The notes below the pieces were generated by a model. That model did no database searches. It saw nothing but the letters and a program-made list of their open reading frames with translations, and was not told the DNA's origin. From assembly GCA_000824845.1 (NCBI GenBank), contig CCNC01000023.1:57750-121749 (forward strand): a DNA stretch of 64,000 nt. The letters are read 5' to 3'. Shown piece after piece: positions 15,771 through 27,699 of the stretch. A program made the position numbers and the translations under genes. Source of the stretch: Mesorhizobium sp. ORS 3359. Its GTDB lineage: Bacteria; Pseudomonadota; Alphaproteobacteria; Rhizobiales; Rhizobiaceae. The stretch's first letter is position 1. Each line of letters begins with the position of its first letter.

Positions 15771-17488
15771 TCGGGCTTCCAAGGATCGGTGAGCTGCTGA
15801 AGCGCCGGAAGAAGGCCGCCGAGGACGGCTCGATCGTCGTCGACGCGGCGCGCAAGGCGACGGGCGGCAAGGCCAGGACCCGCATCGTCATGACGATGGC
15901 GGTGTTCTTCACCCTCTATTCGACGATTGCCGGCCGGCTTGTCTATCTCGGCCTGCAGAATCCGGACCTGTCCGACGGCCCGCAGAGCAGGGTCACCGCG
16001 TCGCGTCCCGATATCGTCGACCGCAACGGCGAAGTGCTGGCGACCGACATCAAGACGGCGTCGCTGTTTGCCGAGCCGCGGCGCATCGTCGATGCCGACG
16101 AAGCGATCGAGAAATTGTCGACCGTGCTGCCGGAGATCGACTACGAGCAGACCTATCGCAAGCTCAAGAGCGGCGCCGGGTTCGTCTGGCTGCAGCGCCA
16201 GCTGACGCCGAAGCAGCAGGCCGACATCATGGCGCTGGGCGTTCCCGGCCTCGGCTTCCGCACCGAAAAGCGTCGCTTCTATCCGAGCGGCGAGACCTCG
16301 TCCTATGTCGTCGGCCTGACCAATATCGACAACCAGGGCATCTCCGGCATGGAGAAATATATCGACGAGCAGGGGCTGAGCGACCTGCAGGCGTCGGGCC
16401 TTGCCATCGCCAAGGACCTCAAGCCGGTCAGGCTTTCAATCGATCTGCGCGTCCAGCATGTGGTGCGCGACGAGATCGCCGCCGGGCTGGAGCGCTATCG
16501 CGCCATGGGCGCCGGCGCCGTCGTGCTGAACATCAAGACGGGCGAAGTGATGGCGATGGCCTCGGTGCCGGACTTCGACCCGAACAATCCGTACAATGCC
16601 CAGGACAAGGACCGGCTGAACCGCATGTCGGCGGGCCTCTACGAGATGGGCTCGACGTTCAAGAGCTTCACCTCGGCGATGGCGCTCGATTCCGGCAAGG
16701 CGACGATGAACAGCCGCTTCGACGCGTCGCATCCGATCCGGGTCGGCCACCAGGCCATCCACGATTTCCACGGCAAGAACCGCGTGCTGTCGCTGCCGGA
16801 GGTGTTCCTTTATTCGTCCAACATCGGCTCGGCCAGAGAGGCAGAGCTGGTCGGCATCGAGGGGCACCGCGAATTCCTGCATCGCCTCGGCATCCTCGAC
16901 AGGATGCAGACCGAACTGCCGGAGGTCGCGCGCCCGACCGAGCCCAAAGTCTGGAAACAGGTCAATTCGTTCACCATCGCCTTCGGCCATGGCGTGTCGA
17001 CGACGCCGCTGCAAGCCGCCGTCGGCTGCGCGGCGCTGATGCAAGGCTATCTGATCCAGCCGACATTCCTGGTCCGCAGCGAACAGGAGGCGATGGCGGT
17101 GGCCAAGAAAGTGGTCAGCGATAAGACGGTCGAAGGCATGCGCTATCTCTATACGCTCAATGCCGAGAAGGGCTCGGCCAGAAACGCCAGGGCTCCCGGC
17201 TACCGCGTTGGCGGCAAAACCGGAACGGCCGAGAAGGTCATCAACGGCCGTTACTCCAAGGAGTTGAATTTCAACACCTTCGTCGCCGCCTTCCCGATGG
17301 ACGATCCGCAATTTCTGGTGTTCACGATCGCCGACGCCCCGCATCCGGAAAAGCCCGGGATGACGGACGTCGCCGCCAACAATGCGGGGGTTATCGCCGG
17401 CAATATCATCAGGCGCTCGGCGGCCATGCTTGGCGTGAAGCCAGATTTCAGCCATGAAAATGGTGCAACGCTGGTTTCCTATCAGTGA
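15767..17488 (+). CDS. ftsI: Septal peptidoglycan transpeptidase FtsI (PBP3)
   Basis: A 573-aa class B penicillin-binding protein. One transmembrane helix (about 39-58), a pedestal domain, then the transpeptidase domain with the SxxK motif Ser296-Lys299 (GSTFKS), SxN at Ser350-Asn352 and KTG at 484-486. It crosslinks septal peptidoglycan in the periplasm with FtsW. The basic N-terminus (LKRRKK) is cytoplasmic. The length is normal and all catalytic residues are present. Translationally coupled to ftsL by ATGA. Confidence 0.95.
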   Translation: MIGLPRIGELLKRRKKAAEDGSIVVDAARKATGGKARTRIVMTMAVFFTLYSTIAGRLVYLGLQNPDLSDGPQSRVTASRPDIVDRNGEVLATDIKTASLFAEPRRIVDADEAIEKLSTVLPEIDYEQTYRKLKSGAGFVWLQRQLTPKQQADIMALGVPGLGFRTEKRRFYPSGETSSYVVGLTNIDNQGISGMEKYIDEQGLSDLQASGLAIAKDLKPVRLSIDLRVQHVVRDEIAAGLERYRAMGAGAVVLNIKTGEVMAMASVPDFDPNNPYNAQDKDRLNRMSAGLYEMGSTFKSFTSAMALDSGKATMNSRFDASHPIRVGHQAIHDFHGKNRVLSLPEVFLYSSNIGSAREAELVGIEGHREFLHRLGILDRMQTELPEVARPTEPKVWKQVNSFTIAFGHGVSTTPLQAAVGCAALMQGYLIQPTFLVRSEQEAMAVAKKVVSDKTVEGMRYLYTLNAEKGSARNARAPGYRVGGKTGTAEKVINGRYSKELNFNTFVAAFPMDDPQFLVFTIADAPHPEKPGMTDVAANNAGVIAGNIIRRSAAMLGVKPDFSHENGATLVSYQ

Positions 17489-17542
17489 TTCTTGGGGCGC
17501 GCCGGCAACTGCGCGCTATTTTGTTGCAGTGAACGGGACTCA

Positions 17543-18997
17543 ATGCATCTAAAAGATCTAGCCGGTATCCTGCCTGTCGAGGGAACAGCTTCCCGCGATC
17601 TGGAGGTTACCGGACTTTCCTCCGATTCCCGCGCGGTCAAGACCGGCGTCGTCTTCTTTGCGTTTGCCGGCAGCAAGGCCGATGGCTCGGCCTATGCCGC
17701 CGATGCCGCCAGCCGGGGTGCCGCCGCAATCGTCACAGGCAAGGGCGCGGCGGTTTCCGGCCTGTCGATCCCGGTTCTTGCCGTCGATGATCCGCGCCAT
17801 GCGCTGGCGCTCGCCGCCGCACGTTTCTTCGGACGCCAGCCTGAGACCATGGTCGCCGTGACGGGCACCGCCGGCAAGACATCCGTCGCCGCCTTCACCC
17901 GCCAGATCTGGGAGCAGGCGGGGTTCGCCGCCGCCTCGATAGGCACGACGGGCGTGGTGGCGCCCGGCCGCAACGAATATGGCTCGCTGACCACGCCCGA
18001 CCCGGTGGCGCTGCACCGCTTGCTCAAGGAACTGGCGGATGCCGGCGTGACCCATGCCTCGATGGAAGCCTCGAGCCATGGCCTCGACCAGCGCCGCCTC
18101 GACGGCGTGAAGCTCGCGGCCGGCGCCTTCACCAATCTCGGTCGCGACCACATGGACTACCATCCGACCGTCGAGGACTATCACCGCGCCAAGCTGCGTC
18201 TGTTTGACACGCTGCTGCCGAGGGGCGCGCCCGCGATCGTTTTTGCCGACGACCCGTGGTCGGAGCCGACCATCAAAGCCGCAAAGGCAGCGGGTCTCAA
18301 GGTCCTGACCGTCGGCCGCCATGGCGATTTCCTGACGCTGAAGCGGGTCGAGCACGAGCGCCATCGCCAGCGCGCCGAGGTCGTGGCCGACGCCGTGCTC
18401 TACGAGGTCGACCTGCCTTTGGCCGGCGATTTCCAGATCGCCAACGCGCTGGTCTCGGCCGGGCTTGCCGTCGCGACTGGAACGCCGGTGGATAAAGCCC
18501 TGGCGGCATTGGAGAAATTGAAGGGTGCGCCGGGCCGGCTCGACCTCGTTGGCGCCACCGCCGCCGGCGCTCCTGTCTATGTCGACTATGCCCACAAGCC
18601 CGACGCGCTGGAGAACGTGCTGACCTCGGTCCGACCTTTCACCACGGGCCGCGTCATCGTGGTGTTCGGCTGTGGCGGCGACCGCGATCGGGGAAAAAGG
18701 CCGATCATGGGCGAGATCGCGACGCGGCTCGCCGACATCGTCATCGTCACCGACGACAATCCGCGCACGGAAGTGCCCGAGACCATCCGCGCCGCCATCC
18801 TCGCCGCGGCGCCCGGTGCCATCGAGATCGGCGACCGCCGCAAGGCGATCCATGAGGCGGTGGCGATGCTGCGCGCCGGCGATACGCTCATCGTCGCCGG
18901 CAAGGGGCATGAGGAAGGGCAGACTATCGGCGCCCAGACCTTCCACTTCTCCGACCACGAGGAAGTGCGCGATGCGCTCAAGGAGCGCGCCGCATGA
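17543..18997 (+). CDS. murE: UDP-MurNAc-tripeptide ligase MurE (meso-diaminopimelate adding)
   Basis: A 484-aa Mur ligase that adds meso-diaminopimelate to UDP-MurNAc-L-Ala-D-Glu in the cytoplasm, using ATP. Motifs: P-loop [13 protein letters not shown] (about 110-122), [21 protein letters not shown], and DDNPRTE, whose DNPR sequence specifies meso-DAP rather than lysine. The ATG at 17543 gives the expected N-terminus [10 protein letters not shown]; an upstream extension reaches into the 54-bp gap after ftsI. Overlaps murF by 4 nt. Confidence 0.95.
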   Translation: MHLKDLAGILPVEGTASRDLEVTGLSSDSRAVKTGVVFFAFAGSKADGSAYAADAASRGAAAIVTGKGAAVSGLSIPVLAVDDPRHALALAAARFFGRQPETMVAVTGTAGKTSVAAFTRQIWEQAGFAAASIGTTGVVAPGRNEYGSLTTPDPVALHRLLKELADAGVTHASMEASSHGLDQRRLDGVKLAAGAFTNLGRDHMDYHPTVEDYHRAKLRLFDTLLPRGAPAIVFADDPWSEPTIKAAKAAGLKVLTVGRHGDFLTLKRVEHERHRQRAEVVADAVLYEVDLPLAGDFQIANALVSAGLAVATGTPVDKALAALEKLKGAPGRLDLVGATAAGAPVYVDYAHKPDALENVLTSVRPFTTGRVIVVFGCGGDRDRGKRPIMGEIATRLADIVIVTDDNPRTEVPETIRAAILAAAPGAIEIGDRRKAIHEAVAMLRAGDTLIVAGKGHEEGQTIGAQTFHFSDHEEVRDALKERAA

Positions 18998-20427
18998 ACT
19001 TGCTGTGGACGTCGGAAGCGCTGGTCGAAGCCATGGAAGGCAGGCCCATCGGCTCGCTGCCGGAGGGCATCACCGGTATTTCGATCGACAGCCGCAGCCT
19101 GGAGCCGGGAAACGCCTTCTTCGCCATCAAGGGCGAGGCGATGGACGGCCATGATTTCGCGACAGCCGCGGTCAAGGCCGGGGCGGCCGTGCTGGTCGTC
19201 GCCGAGGGCAAGCTGCCCTCGCTCGGCCGGCTGACGGCGCCGATGATCGTCGTGCAGGACGTGCTTGCGGCCCTTGAGAAGCTCGGTGTGGCGGCCCGCG
19301 CCCGCTCGAAGGCCCGGATCATCGCGGTCACCGGCTCGGCCGGCAAGACGACCACCAAGGAAGCGCTGCGCCATGTGCTGTCGGCGGTCGGCAAGGTGCA
19401 TGCCTCGGCGCAGTCGTTCAACAATCATTGGGGCGTGCCGCTGACGCTGGCGCGTATGCCGCAGGACTGCGACTACGCGGTTTTCGAGATCGGCATGAAC
19501 CATCCGGGCGAGATCAGGCCGCTGGTCAAGATGGTCAGGCCGCATGTCGCCATCGTGACGATGATTGCCGCCGCGCATCTCGGTTTCTTCAAGAATCTGG
19601 ATGAGATCGCCAGGGCGAAGGCGGAGATATTCGAAGGCTTGGAGCCCGGCGGCGCCGCGGTTCTCAATCGTGACGACCAGCGCTGGAAGCTGCTTGAGAA
19701 GATGGCGAAGGAGGCGCGCGTCGAGCATGTCTTCGGCTTTGGCGAAAATGCCCGTTCAACCTTCCGGCTCACCAGCTGCGAGCTCTACGCCGATCACTCC
19801 GACATCACCGCCAAAATCGGCAAGCAGGATGTTGCGGCGCGTGTCGGCGCGCCCGGCCGCCACATGGTGCAGAATGTATTGGCCGTGCTGGGTGCTGCCA
19901 AGCTCGTCGGCGCCGATCTCGACAAGGTTGCGGCGGCGCTTGCCGACCTGTCGGCCGAACGCGGACGTGGCCGGCGCCATGTCCTGCACCATCCAAACGG
20001 ACCAATCACGCTGATCGACGAGAGCTACAACGCCAATCCGGCGTCGATGGCGGCGGCGATGGCGCTGCTCAACGCTACGCCCGTCTCGGGCGAGGGCCGG
20101 CGCATCGCGGTGCTGGGCGACATGCTGGAGCTTGGCAGCCATTCGGCGAAGCTCCATGCGGCGCTGGCCGAACTGATCGTGGGCACAGGCACGCGCAATG
20201 TCTTTCTCGGCGGGCCGGAAATGCAGGCGCTGGCAACGATTTTGCCCGCCGATGTCCAGACCGAGTACCGGGCAGGCGTCGAGGAACTGAAGCCGATCGT
20301 GATCGCTGCGGTCAGGCCCGGCGACGTGGTGATGGTCAAATCGTCGAAAGGCATCGGCTTTTCAAAGCTGGTCGAGGCATTGCTCGGCAAATTTCCGGCG
20401 CAAGCCACAAACATTGAACCGACTTGA
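18994..20427 (+). CDS. murF: UDP-MurNAc-tripeptide-D-Ala-D-Ala ligase MurF
   Basis: A 477-aa Mur ligase that completes the pentapeptide with D-Ala-D-Ala. Motifs: [16 protein letters not shown] (about 28-43), P-loop [36 protein letters not shown], and [10 protein letters not shown]. All are intact and the length is normal. Start ATG 18994 overlaps the murE stop. Confidence 0.95.
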   Translation: MNLLWTSEALVEAMEGRPIGSLPEGITGISIDSRSLEPGNAFFAIKGEAMDGHDFATAAVKAGAAVLVVAEGKLPSLGRLTAPMIVVQDVLAALEKLGVAARARSKARIIAVTGSAGKTTTKEALRHVLSAVGKVHASAQSFNNHWGVPLTLARMPQDCDYAVFEIGMNHPGEIRPLVKMVRPHVAIVTMIAAAHLGFFKNLDEIARAKAEIFEGLEPGGAAVLNRDDQRWKLLEKMAKEARVEHVFGFGENARSTFRLTSCELYADHSDITAKIGKQDVAARVGAPGRHMVQNVLAVLGAAKLVGADLDKVAAALADLSAERGRGRRHVLHHPNGPITLIDESYNANPASMAAAMALLNATPVSGEGRRIAVLGDMLELGSHSAKLHAALAELIVGTGTRNVFLGGPEMQALATILPADVQTEYRAGVEELKPIVIAAVRPGDVVMVKSSKGIGFSKLVEALLGKFPAQATNIEPT

Positions 20428-20454
20428 GGTCGGCTCCGGGGGACCGAAGGGACC

Positions 20455-21537
20455 ATGTTCACACTGCTCGTCGATTTCGCGGACAAGATCTCGTTCTTCA
20501 ACGTCTTCCGCTACATCACTTTTCGCACCGGCGGCGCGCTGATCACCTCGGCGCTGATCGTCTTCATCTTCGGGCCGACGATCATCAATTCGCTGCGCCT
20601 GCGGCAAGGCAAGGGCCAGCCGATCCGCGCCGATGGCCCGCAGACGCATTTCAAGAAAGCTGGAACCCCGACCATGGGCGGGCTGATGATCCTGTCCGGC
20701 ATCATCGGCTCGTCGCTTTTATGGGCGAATCTATCCTCGATCTATGTCTGGGTTGTGCTGCTGGTCACCGTCGGCTTCGGCTCGATCGGCTTCTACGACG
20801 ACTATCTCAAGGTCACCAAGCAGTCGCATCTGGGCTTCTCCGGCAAGGCGAGGCTGGCGATCGAATTCGTCATCGCGGCAATAGCCGCTTGGGTGATCAT
20901 GCATAACGGCCAGGCGCCGTTCTCGTCGTCGCTGACCTTCCCCTTCGCCAAGGAGTTCCTGATCAACCTCGGCTGGTTCTTCGTGCCGTTCTCCTGCTTC
21001 GTCATCGTCGGCGCCGGCAATGCGGTGAACCTGACCGACGGTCTCGACGGCCTGGCGATCGTGCCGATCATGATCGCGGCGGCGTCCTTCGGCGTCATCG
21101 CCTATCTCTCGGGCAACGCCGTGTTCGCCGAATATCTGCAGATCCATTTCGTTCCCGGCACCGGTGAGCTTGCCGTCGTGCTCGGTGCGGTGATCGGCGC
21201 CGGCCTCGGCTTCCTCTGGTTCAACGCCCCGCCGGCCGCGATCTTCATGGGCGACACCGGCTCGCTGGCGATGGGCGGCCTGATCGGCACCATCGCCGTC
21301 GCCACCAAGCACGAGATCGTGCTGGTCATCGTCGGCGGCCTGTTCGTGGTCGAGATCTTCTCGGTCATCATCCAGGTCGGCTATTTCAAGATGACCGGCA
21401 AGCGCGTCTTCCTCATGGCGCCGATCCATCACCATTTCGAAAAGCTCGGCTGGACCGAAAGCCAGGTGGTGATCCGCTTCTGGATCATTGCCGTCATCCT
21501 GGCGCTGGTCGGCCTCTCCACCCTCAAGCTCAGATAG
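20455..21537 (+). CDS. mraY: Phospho-MurNAc-pentapeptide translocase MraY
   Basis: A 360-aa, ten-helix inner-membrane enzyme that transfers phospho-MurNAc-pentapeptide to undecaprenyl phosphate, making lipid I. Motifs: [10 protein letters not shown] (cytoplasmic loop), [11 protein letters not shown] (Asp-Asp metal site), [24 protein letters not shown] and the HHH loop [11 protein letters not shown]. It follows murF by 27 nt, preceded by a GGGGGACCGAAGGGA ribosome-binding region. Confidence 0.95.
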   Translation: MFTLLVDFADKISFFNVFRYITFRTGGALITSALIVFIFGPTIINSLRLRQGKGQPIRADGPQTHFKKAGTPTMGGLMILSGIIGSSLLWANLSSIYVWVVLLVTVGFGSIGFYDDYLKVTKQSHLGFSGKARLAIEFVIAAIAAWVIMHNGQAPFSSSLTFPFAKEFLINLGWFFVPFSCFVIVGAGNAVNLTDGLDGLAIVPIMIAAASFGVIAYLSGNAVFAEYLQIHFVPGTGELAVVLGAVIGAGLGFLWFNAPPAAIFMGDTGSLAMGGLIGTIAVATKHEIVLVIVGGLFVVEIFSVIIQVGYFKMTGKRVFLMAPIHHHFEKLGWTESQVVIRFWIIAVILALVGLSTLKLR

Positions 21538-21548
21538 GACAAGCCCGC

Positions 21549-22952
21549 TTGATCCCCGCCGCTTCCTTCTCAGGCAAACGCGTTTCGCTCTTCGGGCTTG
21601 GCGGCTCGGGAATCGCCACCGCGCATGCGCTGATCGCGGGCGGCGCCGATGTGCTGGCCTGGGACGACAATCCTGAAAGCGTCGCCAGGGCAGCGGCCGC
21701 GGGCATCGCGACGGGCGATCTGCGCGCAGCCGACTGGCCGCGCTTCGCCGCTTTCGTGCTGTCGCCAGGGGTGCCGCTGACGCATCCGAAGCCGCATTGG
21801 ACGGTGGAGCTCGCGCGCGGCGCCGGCGTCGAGGTGATCGGCGATATCGAGCTGTTCTGCCGCGAACGCATCGCCCACGCGCCGGCAGCGCCCTTCATCG
21901 CGATCACCGGCACCAACGGCAAGTCGACGACGACGGCGCTGACGGCGCATATATTGAAGTCGGCGGGCCGCGACACGCAGATGGGCGGCAATATCGGCCG
22001 CGCCATCATGACGCTCGATCCGCCCGAACCGAAGCGGCACTATGTGGTGGAGTGCTCCTCCTACCAGATCGACCTCGCGCCCTCGATCAACCCCACCGCC
22101 GGCATCCTGCTCAACCTGACGCCCGACCATCTCGACCGGCACGGCACGATGGCGCATTACGCCTCGATCAAGGAAAGACTGGTCGCCGGGTCGGACACCG
22201 CGATCGTCGGCGTCGACGATTCCTGGGGCGCCCAGATCGCCGACCGGCTCGAGCGGGCAGGGCGGCAGGTCACCCGCATTTCCAAGCGCCTGCCTTTGAC
22301 CGACGGCTATTTCGCCGACGGCACCAATCTGATGGAAGCCGTGCATGGCCGCTACAGCCGCGTCGCCTTCCTCGAGGGCATCGGCTCGCTGCGTGGCCAG
22401 CACAATGCGCAGAACGCGCTGGCCGCCGTCGTCGCCTGCCTCCGGGTCGGGCTCGAGCTCGGCGAGATCCAGGCAGGGCTCGAAAGCTTTCCCGGGCTGG
22501 CGCACCGCATGGAACAGGTCGGCCGCAAGGACCATGTGCTGTTCGTCAACGATTCCAAGGCGACCAATGCCGACGCGGCTGCTCCCGCGCTGTCGAGCTT
22601 CCCCAGCCGCATCTACTGGATTGCCGGCGGCCTGCCCAAGGAAGGCGGCATCGAGCCGCTGCGCGGCTTCTTCCCGCGCATTGCCAAGGCTTATCTGATC
22701 GGCGAGGCGGCGCCTGCCTTCGCGGCGACGCTGGGCGAAGCAGTGCCCTACGAGATATCGGGAACGCTGGCGGCGGCGGTCGAGCATGCCGCCCATGACG
22801 CCGCGAGCGACGCCGGCGGCGAGGCTGTGGTGCTGCTTTCGCCGGCCTGCGCCAGTTTCGACCAGTTCAAGAATTTCGAAGTTCGCGGCGAAGCCTTCAG
22901 GCAAGCTGCGACTGCTATTGATGGTGTGAAACCCATCGGAGGGCCACGTTGA
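21549..22952 (+). CDS. murD: UDP-MurNAc-L-Ala:D-Glu ligase MurD
   Basis: A 467-aa Mur ligase adding D-glutamate. N-terminal nucleotide-fold [10 protein letters not shown] (about 17-26), P-loop [26 protein letters not shown] and [15 protein letters not shown] are all present. The start is TTG at 21549 with an AGGACAAG site upstream. The last codon overlaps the ftsW start (TGATG). Length and motifs are normal. Confidence 0.94.
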   Translation: MIPAASFSGKRVSLFGLGGSGIATAHALIAGGADVLAWDDNPESVARAAAAGIATGDLRAADWPRFAAFVLSPGVPLTHPKPHWTVELARGAGVEVIGDIELFCRERIAHAPAAPFIAITGTNGKSTTTALTAHILKSAGRDTQMGGNIGRAIMTLDPPEPKRHYVVECSSYQIDLAPSINPTAGILLNLTPDHLDRHGTMAHYASIKERLVAGSDTAIVGVDDSWGAQIADRLERAGRQVTRISKRLPLTDGYFADGTNLMEAVHGRYSRVAFLEGIGSLRGQHNAQNALAAVVACLRVGLELGEIQAGLESFPGLAHRMEQVGRKDHVLFVNDSKATNADAAAPALSSFPSRIYWIAGGLPKEGGIEPLRGFFPRIAKAYLIGEAAPAFAATLGEAVPYEISGTLAAAVEHAAHDAASDAGGEAVVLLSPACASFDQFKNFEVRGEAFRQAATAIDGVKPIGGPR

Positions 22953-24103
22953 TGCAAAGCCGTCTCGACAAAAGTCCTGTCGCCACCTGGTGGTGGACCA
23001 TCGATCGCTGGTTCCTGGCGGCGTTTCTGTCGCTGATGGGACTGGGCATCGTGTTGTCCTTTGCAGCCAGCCCGGCGGTGGCCGAACGCATCGGCCTCAG
23101 CAGCTTTCACTTCGCCACCAGGCAGATCATCTTCACCATCCCGGCGCTCGTGGTGATGCTGGCGGTCTCCTTCCTGCAAGCGAGGCAGATAAGGCGCATG
23201 TCGCTGGTGCTGATCTGTGTCATGCTGGTGCTGATGGTGGCGGTGCTCTACATCGGCGTCGAGGTGAAGGGCGCGCGGCGCTGGGTGTCGCTCGCCGGCC
23301 TGTCCATCCAGCCGTCCGAGTTCCTCAAGCCGGCCTTCGTCATCATCTGCGCCTGGCTGTTCGCCGAGCATAAGCGCCAGTTCGACATCCCCGGCAATCT
23401 GTTCGCCCTCCTGCTTCTCGTCCTCGTGGTTTCTCTTCTGGTCGCCCAGCCCGATCTTGGCCAGACCATGCTGGTCACCGGCACCTGGGGCGTCATGTTC
23501 TTCATGGCCGGCCTGCCGTGGCTGTGGATCATGGCCCTCGGCATCACCGGTGCGAGTGGCCTGTTCGCCGCCTATACGGTGTTCCCGCACGTCGCCTTGC
23601 GCATCAACAAGTTCCTGACCGGCGAGGGCGATACGTTTCAGGTCGATATGGGCCGCGAGGCACTGATCAACGGCAGCTGGTTCGGCGTCGGGCCGGGCGA
23701 GGGAACCGTCAAGCGCATTGTTCCGGATGCCCATACCGACTTCGTGTTCTCGGTCGCGGGCGAGGAGTTCGGCCTGATCATGTGCTTCTTCATCATGTCG
23801 ATCTTCGCCTTCATCGTGCTGCGCGGCTTGAGCATCGCGCTCAAGGAGCATGATGATTTCACCCGCTACGCGGTGGGCGGTCTCGTCACCATCTTCGGCT
23901 TGCAGTCGGCCATCAACATGTGCGTGAACCTGCAGCTGATGCCCGCCAAGGGCATGACGTTGCCCTTCATCTCCTATGGGGGCTCCTCGCAGATCGCCAT
24001 CGCCGTTTCGATGGGCATGGTGCTGGCATTGACGCGCAAGCGTCCGGAAAAGCGCAAGCAGATGGGCTTCGTCCTCGCGCAGCGCGCAATCCCGGCGGAA
24101 TGA
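22952..24103 (+). CDS. ftsW: Septal peptidoglycan polymerase FtsW (SEDS family)
   Basis: A 383-aa polytopic membrane protein of the SEDS family, which polymerises lipid II at the septum together with FtsI. Typical segments: GARRWVSLAGLSIQPSEFLK, AQPDLGQTML (the catalytic-region Asp lies in PDLG), PHVALRINKFL and GMTLPFISYGGSS near the C-terminus. The ATG at 22952 follows GGAGGG by 9 nt. A TTG one codon earlier is a possible but weaker start. Confidence 0.94.
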   Translation: MQSRLDKSPVATWWWTIDRWFLAAFLSLMGLGIVLSFAASPAVAERIGLSSFHFATRQIIFTIPALVVMLAVSFLQARQIRRMSLVLICVMLVLMVAVLYIGVEVKGARRWVSLAGLSIQPSEFLKPAFVIICAWLFAEHKRQFDIPGNLFALLLLVLVVSLLVAQPDLGQTMLVTGTWGVMFFMAGLPWLWIMALGITGASGLFAAYTVFPHVALRINKFLTGEGDTFQVDMGREALINGSWFGVGPGEGTVKRIVPDAHTDFVFSVAGEEFGLIMCFFIMSIFAFIVLRGLSIALKEHDDFTRYAVGGLVTIFGLQSAINMCVNLQLMPAKGMTLPFISYGGSSQIAIAVSMGMVLALTRKRPEKRKQMGFVLAQRAIPAE

Positions 24104-24109
24104 GGCGGG

Positions 24110-25234
24110 ATGGCGAAGGGTGTCATCCTGCTTGCAGCCGGCGGAACGGGCGGACACCTGTTTCCGGCCGAGGCGCTCGCGCATGAGTTGATCGAACGCG
24201 GCTGGAAGGTGCATCTTGCCACCGACCGCCGCGCCGAGCGCTATTCCGGACAGTTTCCCGCCGCCGACATCCATGCGGTCCCGTCGGCGACGCTGGGCTC
24301 GAAAAATCCGGTCGCCGTGGTATCGGCGTTCTGGAAGATCTGGCAGGGCGTGCGCGAAGCAAGCCGGATCATCGCCCGGATCAAGCCGGAGGCGGTCGTC
24401 GGCTTCGGCGGCTATCCGACGCTGCCGCCGCTCTATGCGGCGACAAGGCGCAAGGTGCCGACGCTGATCCACGAGCAGAACGCCGTCATGGGCCGCGCCA
24501 ACAAGGCGCTTGCCGGCCGCGTCGACGCGATTGCCGGCGGCTTCCTGCCGGAAGGCGCGAGCGCCGACGGCGCAAAGACGGTGACCACCGGCAATCCGGT
24601 CAGGCCGCAGGTGCTCGAGGCAGCGAAGACGCCCTATGCAGCGTCGAATGAGGGGGAGCCGTTCCGCCTGCTGGTGTTCGGCGGCAGCCAGGGCGCGCAG
24701 TTCTTTTCCGATGCGGTTCCGGCGGCGGTCGCGATGTTGCCGCAAGACCTGCGCAGGCGCCTGGTGATCACCCAGCAGGCGCGCGCGGAGGATGTTGCGC
24801 GGGTGAAGGCGGCTTATGCCGAGCTCGGCGTCGACGTCCAGGTCTCGCCCTTCTTTACCGACATGGCGGCGCGCATGGCGGCGGCGCATCTGGTGATGTC
24901 GCGCTCCGGCGCCTCGACGGTTTCGGAGATCGCGGTCATCGGCCGGCCGGCGCTGCTGGTTCCTTATCCGCACGCGCTCGACCACGATCAGGCGGCGAAT
25001 GCCGCGGCCCTTGCCGCCGCCGGAGGCGCCGAGCTCCATCCGCAGTCGACGCTGTCGGCCGAACGGATTGCGCAACTGATCGGCGGGCTGATGCAGGACC
25101 CGGACCGGCTGGCGGCCATGGCCGCCGCCGCCCGTTCGGCCGGGAAACCGAACGCGGCGCGGTTGCTCGCCGATCTGACAGAGGCTATTGCGTCCGGCAA
25201 AACGGTTTCGGACTACAGGAGGACGCGCGCATGA
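24110..25234 (+). CDS. murG: Lipid II synthase MurG
   Basis: A 374-aa GT-B glycosyltransferase that adds GlcNAc from UDP-GlcNAc to lipid I on the inner face of the inner membrane. Motifs: [15 protein letters not shown] (about 7-21), [28 protein letters not shown], and the donor-site [12 protein letters not shown]. It lies 6 nt after ftsW with GAGGCGGG as ribosome-binding site and overlaps murC by 4 nt. Confidence 0.95.
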   Translation: MAKGVILLAAGGTGGHLFPAEALAHELIERGWKVHLATDRRAERYSGQFPAADIHAVPSATLGSKNPVAVVSAFWKIWQGVREASRIIARIKPEAVVGFGGYPTLPPLYAATRRKVPTLIHEQNAVMGRANKALAGRVDAIAGGFLPEGASADGAKTVTTGNPVRPQVLEAAKTPYAASNEGEPFRLLVFGGSQGAQFFSDAVPAAVAMLPQDLRRRLVITQQARAEDVARVKAAYAELGVDVQVSPFFTDMAARMAAAHLVMSRSGASTVSEIAVIGRPALLVPYPHALDHDQAANAAALAAAGGAELHPQSTLSAERIAQLIGGLMQDPDRLAAMAAAARSAGKPNAARLLADLTEAIASGKTVSDYRRTRA

Positions 25235-26637
25235 AGATGCCGCAGACGATCGGCCTTGTGCATTTCATCGGCATCGGCGGCATAGGCATGAGCGGCATCG
25301 CCGAGGTGCTGCACAATCTCGGCTATAAGGTGCAGGGTTCCGACCAGGCCGACGGCGCCAATGTGCAGCGGCTGCGCGACAAGGGCATCGAATGTTTCGT
25401 CGGCCACAAGGCCGAGAATCTCGGCGATGCCGAAGTCGTCGTCGTTTCGACCGCGATCAAGAAATCCAACCCTGAACTCAAGGCCGCGCGCGAGAAGCTT
25501 TTGCCGATCGTGCGCCGGGCCGAGATGCTGGCCGAGCTGATGCGTTTCCGCCAGGCGGTCGCCATCGGCGGCACGCATGGCAAGACGACCACCACCTCGA
25601 TGGTGGCGACGCTGCTCGAGGCCGGTGGGCTCGATCCGACCGTCATCAATGGCGGCATCATCAACGCCTATGGCACCAACGCGCGCATGGGCGATGGCGA
25701 GTGGATGGTGGTCGAAGCGGACGAAAGCGACGGCACCTTCCTGAAGCTGCCGGCGGACATCGCCGTCGTCACCAATATCGATCCCGAGCATCTCGACCAC
25801 TATGGCAGCTTCGACAAGGTGCGCGAGGCCTTCCGACAGTTCGTCGAGAACGTGCCGTTCTACGGCTTCGGCGTGATGTGCACCGACCATCCGGAAGTGC
25901 AGGCGCTGGTCGGCCGCATCGAGGACCGGCGCGTCATTACCTATGGCGAGAACGCGCAGGCCGATGTTCGCTTCACCAACCATCGCATGCTGGGCGCGAT
26001 CTCGGAGTTCGACGTGGTGATCCGCGACCGCAAGGGGCGGGGCACCGCGACGATAACCGGCCTGCGCCTGCCGATGCCGGGCAAGCATAACGTCTCCAAC
26101 GCGACGGCGGCGATCGCGGTCGCGCACGAGCTCGGCCTGTCGGATGACGCGATCAAGAAAGGTCTGTCGTCCTTCGCCGGCGTCAAGCGGCGGTTCACAC
26201 ACACCGGCTCGTGGAACGGTGTCGAGGTGTTCGACGATTACGGCCACCATCCGGTGGAGATCGCGGCGGTGCTGAAGGCCGCGCGCAGCGCCACCAAAGG
26301 GCGCGTGATTGCCATCGCGCAACCGCATCGCTTCACCCGGCTGCACGATCTGTTCAACGAATTCTCCGTCTGCTTCAACGACGCGGATACGGTGATGGTG
26401 GCGCCGGTCTATGCGGCCGGCGAGGAGCCTATCGAAGGTGTGACCTCCGATGCGCTGGTTGCGCGCATCCGTTCCGGCGGCCATCGCGACGCGCGCTATA
26501 TCGAGGGCCCGGCGGCGATCGCGCCAGCCATTCGCGAGCTTGCCAAGCCCGGCGATTTCGTCGTCTTCCTCGGCGCCGGCAACATCACGCAATGGGCTTA
26601 CGCGCTGCCCAAGGAACTTGGCGGGACGCCCTCATGA
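25231..26637 (+). CDS. murC: UDP-MurNAc:L-Ala ligase MurC
   Basis: A 468-aa Mur ligase that adds the first residue, L-Ala, to UDP-MurNAc. Motifs: [15 protein letters not shown] (about 11-25), P-loop [37 protein letters not shown] and [10 protein letters not shown]. It is normal in length. It overlaps murG by 4 nt upstream and murB by 4 nt downstream. Confidence 0.95.
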   Translation: MKMPQTIGLVHFIGIGGIGMSGIAEVLHNLGYKVQGSDQADGANVQRLRDKGIECFVGHKAENLGDAEVVVVSTAIKKSNPELKAAREKLLPIVRRAEMLAELMRFRQAVAIGGTHGKTTTTSMVATLLEAGGLDPTVINGGIINAYGTNARMGDGEWMVVEADESDGTFLKLPADIAVVTNIDPEHLDHYGSFDKVREAFRQFVENVPFYGFGVMCTDHPEVQALVGRIEDRRVITYGENAQADVRFTNHRMLGAISEFDVVIRDRKGRGTATITGLRLPMPGKHNVSNATAAIAVAHELGLSDDAIKKGLSSFAGVKRRFTHTGSWNGVEVFDDYGHHPVEIAAVLKAARSATKGRVIAIAQPHRFTRLHDLFNEFSVCFNDADTVMVAPVYAAGEEPIEGVTSDALVARIRSGGHRDARYIEGPAAIAPAIRELAKPGDFVVFLGAGNITQWAYALPKELGGTPS

Positions 26638-27599
26638 TGCGCGGCCAGGATCTCATCGACAAGCTCGGCGACAAGCTTTCGGGCCTGCGCGGCCGCATCA
26701 CGCCGAACGCCGAGATGGACAAGATCACCTGGTTCCGGGCTGGCGGCCTGACGGAAGCGCTGTTCCAGCCGGCCGACGAGGAAGACCTCGCCGCCTTCCT
26801 GCGGGCAGTGCCGGAAGAGGTGCCGGTCATGGTGGTCGGCGTCGGCTCGAATCTCCTGGTGCGGGACGGCGGCATTCCCGGTTTCGTCGTCAGGCTCTCG
26901 GCCAAGGGTTTTGGCGAGGCCGAGGCCACCGGACCGACCACGATCAAGGCGGGTGCTGCAACACCTGACAAGCGTGTCGCCGCCGTGGCGTATGAAGCCG
27001 GCATCGGCGGCTTCCATTTCTACCACGGCATCCCCGGCGCCATTGGCGGCGCGCTCAGGATGAATGCCGGCGCCAACGGCGTTGAGACCCGGGAGCGCGT
27101 GGTCGAGGTGACGGCGCTGGATCGCAAGGGCAATCTCCACACGCTCAGCAATGCCGATATGGGTTATGCCTACCGCCACTCGTCCGCGCCCGCCGGACTG
27201 ATCTTCACCTCCGCCATTTTCGAGGGGTTTCCGGAAGACAAGGCGGCGATCAAGGCGGCCATGGATGCCGTGCAGAACCATCGCGAGACGGTGCAGCCGA
27301 TCCGCGAGAAAACCGGCGGCTCGACCTTCAAGAATCCGGAAGGCACCTCGGCCTGGAAGGAGATCGACAAGGCCGGCTGCCGCGGACTGATGATCGGCGG
27401 CGCGCAGATGTCGCCGATGCATTGCAACTTCATGATCAACACCGGCACGGCCACCGGCTATGACCTCGAATATCTTGGCGAGACGGTGCGCGCGCGTGTG
27501 CTGGAAAATTCCGGCATCCGGCTGCACTGGGAGATCAAGCGCCTCGGCAATTTCCGGCCGGGTCATGAGGTGCAGGAGTTTCTCGGGCAGCTCCTTTGA
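26634..27599 (+). CDS. murB: UDP-N-acetylenolpyruvoylglucosamine reductase MurB
   Basis: A 321-aa FAD enzyme that reduces UDP-GlcNAc-enolpyruvate to UDP-MurNAc with NADPH. Motifs: [15 protein letters not shown] (FAD binding, about 64-78), [21 protein letters not shown], and [10 protein letters not shown], which carries the catalytic Ser. Two adjacent ATGs (26634, 26637) overlap the murC stop. It ends the first dcw transcription block; a 344-bp gap with regulatory sequence follows. Confidence 0.94.
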   Translation: MMRGQDLIDKLGDKLSGLRGRITPNAEMDKITWFRAGGLTEALFQPADEEDLAAFLRAVPEEVPVMVVGVGSNLLVRDGGIPGFVVRLSAKGFGEAEATGPTTIKAGAATPDKRVAAVAYEAGIGGFHFYHGIPGAIGGALRMNAGANGVETRERVVEVTALDRKGNLHTLSNADMGYAYRHSSAPAGLIFTSAIFEGFPEDKAAIKAAMDAVQNHRETVQPIREKTGGSTFKNPEGTSAWKEIDKAGCRGLMIGGAQMSPMHCNFMINTGTATGYDLEYLGETVRARVLENSGIRLHWEIKRLGNFRPGHEVQEFLGQLL

Positions 27600-27641
27600 G
27601 GTGCGTTGATATTCAGGTCAACACCCCTCAGCGGCCTCGTT

Positions 27642-27664
27642 AAGTTCAAGTAGTACTTGAACTT
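27642..27664. promoter_or_regulatory. 23-bp palindrome after murB
   Basis: Perfect 11-bp arms AAGTTCAAGTA and TACTTGAACTT around a single G. It lies 43 bp past the murB stop and about 280 bp before ddl. The short spacer and lack of a T run make a dimeric regulator site more likely than a terminator. Confidence 0.55.
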
Positions 27665-27699
27665 TGGCGCCTCGCGGCGGCGTCAACCGTTGCTGCAAA

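Noticed and set aside
22748..25075. A 775-codon open frame on the minus strand across murD-ftsW-murG
   Set aside because: It is the antisense shadow of GC-rich genes: Arg/His/Asp-rich composition, no domain, and fully covered by three convincing plus-strand genes.
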